From JAPPFW01 sp964516495 (lineage in GTDB: Bacteria; Actinomycetota; Acidimicrobiia; Spongiisociales; Spongiisociaceae): 64,000 bases of DNA. Location of the stretch: contig CAZEZF010000001.1 of NCBI GenBank assembly GCA_964516495.1, forward strand, positions 1 to 64,000. Reading direction: 5' to 3'. The notes below the pieces were generated by a model that was given only the letters and a program-made list of their open reading frames with translations, made no database searches and was not told where the DNA came from. Shown here one piece after another: positions 17,140-24,946 of the stretch; the first letter of the stretch is position 1, and each line of letters begins with the position of its first letter. A program made the position numbers and the translations under genes.

Positions 17140-18396
17140 TCATCCTTTTCCGGCTTCCTCCACCCCGCACCACGAAGCCACGAAATGGGCCAGGCTGCGA
17201 GTGACGGAGACCAACTCCTCGATGGGAAGTCTCTCGAAAGGGGTGTGACAGGTCGCTATATCTCCTGCGGCGAAATACACGCCGGGTATACCCGCTGCAC
17301 GGAGAAGTGGTTTCTCGGACCAGTAGGGAGCTCCTTCGATCCGGGCTCGCCTGCCGGTCGTCCGTTTGATCGATTCCATCAATCGGGAAACGCCGGGGTG
17401 ATCCGGCGATACCTCATCGGGCGTTCCTCCTACACAGTGATCGCGCGGCGCTGTGAAGGCCACATCAGCGATCACGCCGCACTGCTCGGACACCTCTTCT
17501 ACGATGCGTCTCAGTAGGTCGGCTTTGAGGTCGAGGTCATCACCGGGTAGCAGCTTCTCGATGAGCGATAGCCGGAAGTTACCCGGAACAGCAATACTGC
17601 CTCCCGCGTCGACGCCGGTGACGAGCAGGAAACGGTGTCCGAGTAGTTCGTGTGGTGAACCGGCCCGCAGTGTCTCGTCGTGGCGCCAGAGTTCGCTTAA
17701 CAGGCGGTGGCCCGCCCGTAGGGCGTCTATCCCCTGCTCCGGGGTTCCGAAGTAAGCCGACTTTCCCGATAGGGTTACATCGGCGATCAGAAATCCCATC
17801 TGCGCCGTGTAGATCGCTCCGGTGGTAGGTTCGGTGTAGATTGCGAAATCGGGAACCCGCTCCGGGTCCGGGAATAGCCGGGAGACGGCGGCCCTCATTC
17901 CTATGGAAAGGCCACTATCCGGTTGTCCGGACTCCTCATCACATACGAAGACTCCCGTCAGTGGTCCGGCCAATCGATAACCGGCTCTATCTACGGCGCG
18001 TACCGACTCGATTATTGAACAGATTCCGGCTTTCTGGTCGGTGACCCCCCGGGCCCGGATCACGCCCTCTGATACGTGTCCGACAAAGGGATCGGCCCGA
18101 TCAGACCCCTTCCACTCGCGGATCCAGTCGTCCGCATGTACAGTGTCCAGATGACCTGCGAGCACCAATGAAGGTCCGGTGGCGCCTCCGGTCTCTGCGT
18201 ACACGTTAGGACGTCCGGGTTCCACCTCCTCCATTCGAGTCCTGTTCCAAGCCCCCTTCGCCAATTGTCGGCTTACCCATTCGGCGAAAGCCGTCTCTTG
18301 GAGGGTGATGCTGGGAATGCGAACCGCATCAAGGACCAACCCGACCAGCTCTTTCTGATCCACCGCCTCGGCTACCCGGTCCGCCGCGGTCTTCAC
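17140..18396 (-). CDS. M20 family zinc amidohydrolase/peptidase
   Basis: A 418-residue M20 enzyme (ArgE/DapE/CPG2 group). Visible metal-site motifs are LAGHLDTVHADD (first His and catalytic Asp), ARGVTDQKAGIC (bridging Asp), and VCDEESGQPDSG (catalytic Glu pair). Members remove acyl or amino-acyl groups from amino compounds. It starts with GTG overlapping the ROK stop (GTGA), and the binding protein follows 14 bases later. Given NagB in the operon, it might deacylate an amino-sugar or amino-acid conjugate; that is inference. Confidence 0.88.
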   Translation of the reverse strand: MKTAADRVAEAVDQKELVGLVLDAVRIPSITLQETAFAEWVSRQLAKGAWNRTRMEEVEPGRPNVYAETGGATGPSLVLAGHLDTVHADDWIREWKGSDRADPFVGHVSEGVIRARGVTDQKAGICSIIESVRAVDRAGYRLAGPLTGVFVCDEESGQPDSGLSIGMRAAVSRLFPDPERVPDFAIYTEPTTGAIYTAQMGFLIADVTLSGKSAYFGTPEQGIDALRAGHRLLSELWRHDETLRAGSPHELLGHRFLLVTGVDAGGSIAVPGNFRLSLIEKLLPGDDLDLKADLLRRIVEEVSEQCGVIADVAFTAPRDHCVGGTPDEVSPDHPGVSRLMESIKRTTGRRARIEGAPYWSEKPLLRAAGIPGVYFAAGDIATCHTPFERLPIEELVSVTRSLAHFVASWCGVEEAGKG

Positions 18397-19631
18397 GGAC
18401 TGTTCCTCCTGTTGAGTATTCCTTGTACGAAGGTCGTGGTAACCGAGGATCGGGCGGTTGACACCGCGCCCAGGAAAGCGGCCCGGTTCCCGAGTTCGGA
18501 CGGCGCCAGTTCGGGGGTTGTGTCGAGGTAGCGGCCTAGTCTCGTTCTGACCGCGTCAACGAATATCGGGTTGGCGCCCACCCCTCCCCCGAAGACGATG
18601 CGGGCTGGATCGTTGATCCAGCAGAGAGAGGCGACCGCCGAGGACATTGCCCCGGCGGCGACTCCGAGCGTCTCGGAAGCGGCGTCGTCCCCTTGCGACG
18701 CGGCTAGGAGGAGTTCCGAGACGTCAGCGTCGCCGTCGAGGCATGATCGTCGGCCGTTTGCCAGCGATTGCTTGAAGCGTCTGTGGATGGCCGGCGCGGA
18801 TGCCAGGTCCTCGAGTGTGAGGGGCGCCGCCCCTTCCTGAGGAGGTTCGGCGATGATGACCGACCCGAGTTCTCCGGCGGCGCCGTGTCCCCCACGGTAC
18901 AGGCGCCCGTCTACAACCAACCCGGCGCCTATTCCCGTACCGACCGATATAGCTACAAAGTTCTGGCTCTCGCGGTCGTCCATAGCCTCGGCTTCCGCTA
19001 CCGCTGCCAGGTTCACGTCGTTTTCGATGGTGATCGGGATACCGAGGCGTTTCGCTAACTCCGCCTGTATGGGAATATCCCCGAATCCGGGCAGATTGGG
19101 CGACATATCGACCCGATCGGCAACTGGTCGGTAGACACCCGGGACACCAACACATCCCGATTCGAGGAGGTGACCCTTGTTTCCCATCTGATCGAGAAGT
19201 CTGATAGTGGTCTCCACCAGGCTGTCAACGGCGCTACGGGCGTTGGGAGGGGTTCGCAGACGTTCCTCCGCGAGGACCGTGCCGACAAGATCGGCAATGC
19301 CCACGATGACCTTGGTGGCGCCTAGGTCCACACCGACCACCAGCGCGGCGTCGGGGACCAGGACGTACGGCAGCGCCGGCCGACCGATCCTCCTCTGCGA
19401 GCGTTCCGGGGATATAAGGCTGACCACGCCGGCGTCTTCGAGGTCGGACACCAGGGCCGACACGGTGGGCTTTGAAAGGCCGGTCCGGCGAGCGACCGTG
19501 GCTCGCGAGATCGGATAGGGGGCGGCTTCGATGAACTCTTCGAATACGGCTTGGCCGTTACGTAGGCGGAGAGCCCAGGAGCCGGAACCGTCGATCATGG
19601 GAAGGGCCCGAGACGGGTGGCTATACGGCAT
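18393..19631 (-). CDS. ROK family transcriptional regulator
   Basis: A 412-residue ROK protein with an N-terminal winged helix (ISRATVARRTGLSKPTVSALVSDLEDAGVV, about residues 42-70) and a sugar-kinase-like domain: GVDLGATKVIVGIAD phosphate loop, IENDVNLAAVAEAE with the conserved Asp, and GTGIGAGLVVDGRLYRGGHGAAGELG. The usual CxCGxxGCxE zinc motif after this is not present. It is the first gene of its operon, and a XylR-like palindrome overlaps its promoter, so it probably represses the operon until a sugar ligand binds. Starts at 19631 or ATG 19598 are both possible. Confidence 0.9.
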   Translation of the reverse strand: MPYSHPSRALPMIDGSGSWALRLRNGQAVFEEFIEAAPYPISRATVARRTGLSKPTVSALVSDLEDAGVVSLISPERSQRRIGRPALPYVLVPDAALVVGVDLGATKVIVGIADLVGTVLAEERLRTPPNARSAVDSLVETTIRLLDQMGNKGHLLESGCVGVPGVYRPVADRVDMSPNLPGFGDIPIQAELAKRLGIPITIENDVNLAAVAEAEAMDDRESQNFVAISVGTGIGAGLVVDGRLYRGGHGAAGELGSVIIAEPPQEGAAPLTLEDLASAPAIHRRFKQSLANGRRSCLDGDADVSELLLAASQGDDAASETLGVAAGAMSSAVASLCWINDPARIVFGGGVGANPIFVDAVRTRLGRYLDTTPELAPSELGNRAAFLGAVSTARSSVTTTFVQGILNRRNSP

Positions 19632-19738
19632 GCCGATTGAAGGGACACCACTAATCGAGGAGTCGATTCATGACGGAGCGTACCGACTCGCTGCGATCGT
19701 CGACGGTCGCCATATCGGTCATACAGGTGATCCGGATG

Positions 19739-19762
19739 ATCTATACGAGGATCTATACGAGA
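19739..19762. repeat. 12-bp tandem repeat in the ROK operon leader
   Basis: ATCTATACGAGG and ATCTATACGAGA lie head to tail in the untranslated leader. It is one of several short tandem duplications in this window. No function is evident. Confidence 0.6.
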
Positions 19763-19810
19763 TGGCCTGGTGTCTGTTTCCAGTTCGGACTCCAAAGACT
19801 CGGGAGATAT

Positions 19811-19840
19811 AACCCTCGGGATTACAACCCTCGGGATTAC
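19811..19840. repeat. 15-bp tandem repeat at the ROK operon transcript start
   Basis: Two perfect AACCCTCGGGATTAC units (19811-19825, 19826-19840) directly follow the predicted -10 on the transcribed strand. Each unit contains a CCCGAGGG palindrome. It might be a second regulator site or simple slippage. Confidence 0.65.
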
Positions 19841-19883
19841 ATTGTGGCCGTGACCATTTAGTTCGTCAAGCTGTTTAACTAAA
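19841..19883 (-). promoter_or_regulatory. ROK operon promoter with overlapping XylR-like operator
   Basis: On the minus strand TTGACG (19864-19869) and CACAAT (19841-19846) are separated by 17 bases, fitting a sigma-70 type promoter. The -35 lies inside a 27-bp palindrome whose arms TTTAGTT (19857-19863) and AACTAAA (19877-19883) are exact inverses. The 25-bp core TTAGTT-N13-AACTAA has the same outer half-sites and length as the Bacillus XylR (ROK) operator as I recall it. This fits autoregulation by the ROK protein encoded about 210 bases downstream. Confidence 0.65.
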
Positions 19884-19922
19884 AAAATCTTAGAGTGACC
19901 TCCTGATATCGCGCATGGTTGC

Positions 19923-20069
19923 TCAGCCCCGATTTTTTATGCAGGGGTTTGAATGGGTAACCGAGAGAGATGCAAAGAACTCTCTGACCTGGGCGGATAG
20001 CCGCTTGGTGGGCTTGGCGCGGCCTTTTAGGGTTCGGTGTGTCCGGGCATGAAGAAGAATCAGGGCTAG
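19923..20069 (+). mobile_element. MITE-like TTAA element, copy 6 (internal deletion)
   Basis: Left end TCAG-CCCCGATTTTTTATGCAGG, right end GCATGAAGAAGAATCAGGG-CTAG. The outer segments match other copies (GGTAACCGAGAGAG..., GGTTCGGTGTGTC...), but about 60 central bases including the hairpin are missing. The flanking tetramers no longer match TTAA. It lies between the ROK operon promoter and recN. Confidence 0.75.
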
Positions 20070-20244
20070 TGGCGGAGCGTGAGCCGGTGAAGGAATCATC
20101 GGTGAATCATCGGTGCGCCGCGGCTCCCAGTTCCTCCGCCTTCCCATTCACCGACCGGGGAAAATCGAACCAAAGAGGCTTGATGTCTATCCCGGAGTCC
20201 GCGCCCCCGACATCGGCAGGCGCCTGAGTTGCGGGTTTATGCAG

Positions 20245-21855
20245 TCAATCCGATGCTCCGAAGGGACTATGCTGACCGAGCGCCACCCCCCGCAACTCAC
20301 GGGCATGTCGATAGCCGCGTCGAGAATCCTCCAGGCCCGACAGCATGCGTGACAGTTCCCGGAGTCGTTCGTCCTCGTCAAGAGTGCGAACAGTGGCGTG
20401 GGGTCCTTCCCTTTCCACGACTATGTGGGTATCGGCGTAGGCTGCTATCTGCGGTAGGTGGCTTACGCACATAACTTGCCGATCCGCGGACAGGTGGGCC
20501 AGTTTGGCGCCCATCGCCAGCGCAGTGGCGCCACCCACGCCGGAGTCGATCTCGTCGAACGCGACGAGGCGGGCGTCCCCCGACCCGGACGCAAGTCGCA
20601 AAGACAAGACCAGTCGGCTCAACTCACCTCCGGAAGCCACTCGTCCTACCGGACCCGGCGCCATCCGGGAGTCCGACGAGAACAGCAGGGTCACGGTATC
20701 GGCGCCGGAAGCCCGAGGAACGGACTCGTCTATGTCGATGCGAACCACCGGATCCGAGAAACCCAGTTCACCTAGATGGGCTATGGCCTCCTCTCCGATG
20801 AGGGAAGACGCCTTGCGACGAGCCTCGCGCAGTAGGTCTCCGGTTTCTTGCAGTTCGCGGGAGGCAATCACCCGATCAGCGTCGAGGTTGGCCACCTGGT
20901 CCAGGAGACCGGCTATTTCCGCCCGTCTGGCGACTGCGTTATCTCGGTAGATGTTGATCTCCTCGATATCGCTGCCGTACTTCCGGCGAAGGTCGCCCAG
21001 CAGACCTAGACGTTCGTTGACAGAAGCGAGTTCTCTGGGATCTATATCCACATCCTCCCACGCCTCGCGGGTGGCGGTGGACGCCTCGTTCAGGGTCACG
21101 TCTAGGCCTTCCATCATCTCGCTCAACTCCGCCAGTGAGGGATCCACGTCGCATGCTCTGCGTAGTGCCGCGACGGCCGGTCCGACCCGTTCCCGAGCCG
21201 CACTCAGATCCCGACGAGCAGAACCGAGTGACTCCAGGAGTTGCTCAGCGTTCCCTAGCCGTCGGGCGAGGCGTTCCAGTTCCTCATCCTCCCCCACCTC
21301 GAAACCGGCCCCCGCAATTTCCTGTATCTGATAGGTAAGGAGGTCCTGCTCACGCTCCAAAGTGCGCAGATCGCCTCCAAGACCAGTTTCGGTCGCCTCC
21401 AGTTCTCGGCAGCGATTCCAGGCGGCGCGGTAATCGGCAATTGGATCGGGCGATCCGATCCGACGGTCCAGAAGGCGCCGCAGGGCGTTGGGTCTGGTGA
21501 ACGAGAGCGGGTCGTGCTGTCCTACGATCTCCACGAGGGCGCCGAGACGTTCGGTAAGCGTACGAGCGGGGACCATTTTCCCGTCGAGGTAGGAGCGGCT
21601 GCCGCGTTTATGAATACGACGGGAGACGATAAACTCGGTTTCGTCGTAAAGGAACCTTCCCTCTACGGTGGCCTCACTGCCGTGCGGTCCTATCATGGCT
21701 GATCGGGCGGGAGCGCCGGTCAGAAGCCTCAAAGCGCCGAGCAGGAGAGTCTTTCCGGCGCCGGTTTCACCGCTGACCACCACCATCCCGAGGGATGGCT
21801 CCACCCGGGCGTGCTCGATGATCCCCAGATTGGTAACCACCAACTCGTCAAGCAT
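20245..21855 (-). CDS. recN: DNA repair protein RecN
   Basis: RecN is an SMC-like ATPase in double-strand break repair. The 536-residue protein begins MLDELVVTNLGIIEHARVEP, with Walker A GETGAGKT near residue 30, a coiled-coil centre (about 150-350), signature VASGGELSRLVLSLRLA, Walker B RLVAFDEIDSGVGG and VMCVSHLPQIAAYADTHIVV. An ATG one codon earlier (21856-21858) is equally possible. It follows nadK with a gap of a few bases, in the actinobacterial tlyA-nadK-recN order. Confidence 0.95.
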   Translation of the reverse strand: MLDELVVTNLGIIEHARVEPSLGMVVVSGETGAGKTLLLGALRLLTGAPARSAMIGPHGSEATVEGRFLYDETEFIVSRRIHKRGSRSYLDGKMVPARTLTERLGALVEIVGQHDPLSFTRPNALRRLLDRRIGSPDPIADYRAAWNRCRELEATETGLGGDLRTLEREQDLLTYQIQEIAGAGFEVGEDEELERLARRLGNAEQLLESLGSARRDLSAARERVGPAVAALRRACDVDPSLAELSEMMEGLDVTLNEASTATREAWEDVDIDPRELASVNERLGLLGDLRRKYGSDIEEINIYRDNAVARRAEIAGLLDQVANLDADRVIASRELQETGDLLREARRKASSLIGEEAIAHLGELGFSDPVVRIDIDESVPRASGADTVTLLFSSDSRMAPGPVGRVASGGELSRLVLSLRLASGSGDARLVAFDEIDSGVGGATALAMGAKLAHLSADRQVMCVSHLPQIAAYADTHIVVEREGPHATVRTLDEDERLRELSRMLSGLEDSRRGYRHARELRGVALGQHSPFGASD

Positions 21856-21859
21856 CACA

Positions 21860-22681
21860 TCACGGAAGGGAGAACTTCTGTTTTACCGTTGCCGGAAAGG
21901 ACCGGTCGGAGAGGCTGACGAACGAGATCCTCCCGGCGCCCCGTACTTCGATCAGGCCACCCGGCGCTACGGTCCCCAAATCGAATCCGTCGACCCCCAC
22001 TCCCACCGAACGGTCCTCCCCTACCTCGATCCGGAGGCTTCGCTCGGGGGGCAGCACGAGAGATCGCGAGAAAAGGGAATGGGGGGCGACCGGAGTCATG
22101 ACCAGGGCGTCGAGCGCCGGATCGATCAACGGTCCGCCGGCCGACAGGTTGTAGGCGGTAGAGCCGGTAGGGGTGGCGACCACCACCCCGTCTGCCCGAT
22201 AGACGATGAAGGGTTCGTCATCTATGGATATGGCTAGTTGGACGGTTCGCTGGTTCTGGACCTTTTCGATCACCGCATCGTTCAGACCCGTGACCGGCGG
22301 AGATCCTTCAACCGACACCGCCAGGAGCATTCGTTCGGATGTGCGCCACTTTCCCGTTATGAGCTGGTGGACGATCAGCGGTAGATCGTGCGGCGCTCCC
22401 TCGGCAAGATAACCCAGATGGCCGTCGTTTATACCAAAAATGGGCGCTCCGCTGCTACGGCCGATCCGAACCGCTTTCAGGACCGTTCCATCTCCGCCGA
22501 TTGCTATCACCAGATCCAGCCCGTCCTCAGGTTGGAAGCCGGTGTCGTCGACTTCGAGGGTGGAGGCGGCGTCGGGCGCCCCTACGACGTCGACACCGTG
22601 TCCACGGGCTTCGGTGACCAGATCACGGGCGAGGTCCATAGAGTGTTGCTGGCCGACATGAGGGACTAGCGCTATCTTCAC
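21860..22681 (-). CDS. nadK: NAD kinase
   Basis: NadK makes NADP from NAD. The 273-residue product has the GGDGT motif (LVIAIGGDGTVLKAV), FGINDGHLGYLAEG, and the conserved VATPTGSTAYNLSAGGPLIDP segment. It overlaps the tlyA stop by four bases and directly precedes recN. Confidence 0.96.
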   Translation of the reverse strand: MKIALVPHVGQQHSMDLARDLVTEARGHGVDVVGAPDAASTLEVDDTGFQPEDGLDLVIAIGGDGTVLKAVRIGRSSGAPIFGINDGHLGYLAEGAPHDLPLIVHQLITGKWRTSERMLLAVSVEGSPPVTGLNDAVIEKVQNQRTVQLAISIDDEPFIVYRADGVVVATPTGSTAYNLSAGGPLIDPALDALVMTPVAPHSLFSRSLVLPPERSLRIEVGEDRSVGVGVDGFDLGTVAPGGLIEVRGAGRISFVSLSDRSFPATVKQKFSLP

Positions 22682-23451
22682 CCGGACGCCGTTTCTATCC
22701 GGCCCGGCGCCATAGCGGGTTGCCCATGGCGGAATAGGCCCAGAACCTCTTGGTTGCCTTTGGCTCCCAAGACGGGGGAAGGAATGGTGTCCACCATCTC
22801 CAGACCCGACCGCGCCAAGCCACCGACCGTGTCGGCGACGGCCTTGGCGTGGACTTGTGGATCCTTCACCACGCCCCGACGATCCACAGAACCTCGTGCT
22901 GCTTCGAACTGCGGTTTGATGAGCAGAATGTAATCGGTATCACTGTCTCCGAGTCCTACCAGAGTCGGGGCGATCGTGCATAACGAGATGAACGAAACGT
23001 CTACTACTACCAGTTGGAACGGCGCTCCCAGCCGGGCCGGGTCGGCGTAGCGGATGTTGGTTCGTTCGACCACGGTAACGCGCGGATCATTGCGTAGGCT
23101 GAAATGTAGTTGGCCGTAGCCGACGTCGACGGCCACCACACTCCTGGCGCCATGGTAGAGCAGGCAGTGGGTGAAGCCACCTGTTGAGGCGCCCACGTCG
23201 ATCGCCGCCCGTCCCGAGACAGAGACCCTGAACTTGCCGATCGCCGCTTGCAGTTTCAAGCCGCCCCGACTCACATAGCGTGGTCCGGCGGCTGCGAGTC
23301 TTATGGAAGTAGAGGGATCTACCAGTGTCGCGGGCTTGGGTTCAGGGGCGCCGACGACGACCACCTGTCCTTCACGAATAGCGTGAGCGGCGGCGGTTCT
23401 GGATTCGACCAGTCGCCTGCGGACCAGCTCGATATCCAGTCTACGTCTCAT
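22678..23451 (-). CDS. tlyA: TlyA family rRNA 2'-O-methyltransferase
   Basis: TlyA methylates ribose in 16S and 23S rRNA in actinobacteria. The 257-residue protein has an N-terminal S4 domain (RLDIELVRRRLVESRTAAAHAIREGQVVV) and a FtsJ-like methyltransferase domain (AAIDVGASTGGFTHCLLYHGA, VVDVSFISL, LLIKPQFEA). It overlaps the small gene upstream by eleven bases and nadK downstream by four. Confidence 0.94.
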   Translation of the reverse strand: MRRRLDIELVRRRLVESRTAAAHAIREGQVVVVGAPEPKPATLVDPSTSIRLAAAGPRYVSRGGLKLQAAIGKFRVSVSGRAAIDVGASTGGFTHCLLYHGARSVVAVDVGYGQLHFSLRNDPRVTVVERTNIRYADPARLGAPFQLVVVDVSFISLCTIAPTLVGLGDSDTDYILLIKPQFEAARGSVDRRGVVKDPQVHAKAVADTVGGLARSGLEMVDTIPSPVLGAKGNQEVLGLFRHGQPAMAPGRIETASG

Positions 23452-23725
23452 GGTCTTGCCGAGGCGCCGGCCTCGCCGTCGCGCCGATCAGGGATTCGAG
23501 AACCGCCCGAGCCTCCGGGGCGTTACGGTGTTCCAGTCGGGCGGCCAGTAGATCGGCGAGCGCCTCCGCCGGGACGGCCGACTTCATAGGGTCAACCTCG
23601 CTGAGGGCGTCCAGGTAACGGTCCAGCCCATCTCCTGTTGCGACCGCGCTGTCTGTGGATACGGAGTCATGGCAGTCGTTGTTATGATGATCGCGATCGT
23701 GGTGGTCGTTGGCCATCTGGTTCAC
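23441..23725 (-). CDS. His/Asp-rich small protein preceding tlyA
   Basis: A 94-residue protein: an N-terminal segment rich in His, Asp and Asn (NDHHDRDHHNNDCHD, residues 6-20) and a C-terminal helical part (LDRYLDALSEVDPMKSAVPA...AARLEHRNAPEARAVLESLIG). It overlaps the tlyA start, so co-translation is likely. Mycobacteria also carry a small unnamed gene before tlyA; homology is not shown here. The His-rich stretch may bind metal. Function is unknown. Confidence 0.6.
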   Translation of the reverse strand: MNQMANDHHDRDHHNNDCHDSVSTDSAVATGDGLDRYLDALSEVDPMKSAVPAEALADLLAARLEHRNAPEARAVLESLIGATARPAPRQDHET

Positions 23726-24045
23726 TAACCCTAATCCTCTATATCTTCATGTAGTCATGTCTATATGTGACATATCTTCTTACCACGGCCACACCGCACC
23801 GATGCTCATATCATTACCGGAGATGTCCTGACCGGGTTCTCGGTCCGGTCAGGAGGTAGGCCAGGCCGAACGCTTGTGGGCCCCGCTCCGCGCTGTTCGG
23901 GACCGGCAGGTGTACCCGAGAGTGAACGAGGAATCCGGTCCGGCCTTTCCTGAAGTCACTGTTGCCGACCGGCTGCCGTATCATCTGTTGGTGTAAGCCT
24001 TCGACAGGGTGGATAAGCGCCGGGAAGCGTCGCAGGGAGGAACCA

Positions 24046-24798
24046 ATGATCCCCATCAGAGACATCAACCCGTCTCTCAGGACGCCGCTAATGACCATCC
24101 TGCTGGTGGCCGCATCCCTCGCGGTGTATTTCGCGGTCCAACCCGCGGATCCGGAGGAAGAAATCGAGTTCCTGTACCGGCAAGCCGCCATTGCTTGCGA
24201 GCAGGTGACAGGTGAAGCCTTGTCGGCGACCGAAATAGCATCGCAGGATTGCACCGACGGTGACGAGACCCCGCTCTTTGCCGACAAGTCGCTCCTTCTC
24301 AGCGTGATCGTTTCGATGTTTCTGCACGGCGGGATTGCCCACCTGCTCGGCAACATGTGGAGCCTCTACCTGTTCGGCAATAACGTGGAGGATGCCTACG
24401 GGCGTTCGGGTTATCTTATTCTGTATCTGGGTTCGGGTGTTGTGGCGACCTTCGGGTTCGTTGTGTTGAATCCGGAGACTACGGTTCCTCTGGTAGGGGC
24501 GTCGGGCGCGATTGCCGGGGTTATGGGCGCCTACCTGGTTCTGTTTCCTTACGCCCGGGTGGTAAGTGTGTTCCCGCTGCTTTTCTTCATTCCCTTTACC
24601 GTTCCGGCCGGTTGGTTCCTTTTATTGTGGTTGATAGGACAGTTTGCTTTCACATCTTTCGAGACGGGGGTGGCCTGGGAGGCCCATGTGGCGGGGTTCC
24701 TGTTCGGGATGTTCGTAACCATCATCTTGAGGCGTCCCCTTTTGAGCCGGCTGGCCCGGCTCGATCAACGCCGTCTGGTTCAGATGGGATACAGGTGA
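24046..24798 (+). CDS. rhomboid family intramembrane serine protease
   Basis: A 250-residue membrane protein starting at ATG 24046 after a strong GGGAGGAA site. Rhomboid hallmarks: LHGGIAHLLGNMWSLYLFG, catalytic Ser in LVGASGAIAGVMGAY, and catalytic His in WEAHVAGFLFGMF. A soluble loop of about 60 residues after the first helix (EEEIEFLYRQAAIACEQ... with two Cys) is typical of the DUF-like actinobacterial subgroup. It is monocistronic and convergent with the M20 gene. Substrates are unknown. Confidence 0.92.
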   Translation: MIPIRDINPSLRTPLMTILLVAASLAVYFAVQPADPEEEIEFLYRQAAIACEQVTGEALSATEIASQDCTDGDETPLFADKSLLLSVIVSMFLHGGIAHLLGNMWSLYLFGNNVEDAYGRSGYLILYLGSGVVATFGFVVLNPETTVPLVGASGAIAGVMGAYLVLFPYARVVSVFPLLFFIPFTVPAGWFLLLWLIGQFAFTSFETGVAWEAHVAGFLFGMFVTIILRRPLLSRLARLDQRRLVQMGYR

Positions 24799-24946
24799 AC
24801 CGATAGAGGGTCCCGGAGGCCGAAAGCCCGTTAGCGCGAGTGTCCTGATCCTCGAATCCGCCGATAGCCTTATCGTTGTCGCCATCGGCCCCGAAGACAT
24901 GAGACCGCGACAAACTTCCGATCTTCATCCGGGTAGTAGGTCGGGG

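Noticed and set aside
15530..17248. Plus-strand frames opposite the binding-protein gene, present twice
   Set aside because: They are antisense images of the duplicated coding region and repeat only because the gene does.
23814..24356. Long minus-strand frame opposite the rhomboid gene
   Set aside because: It is antisense to a clear rhomboid protease with catalytic motifs and a strong ribosome site; composition looks like a shadow frame.
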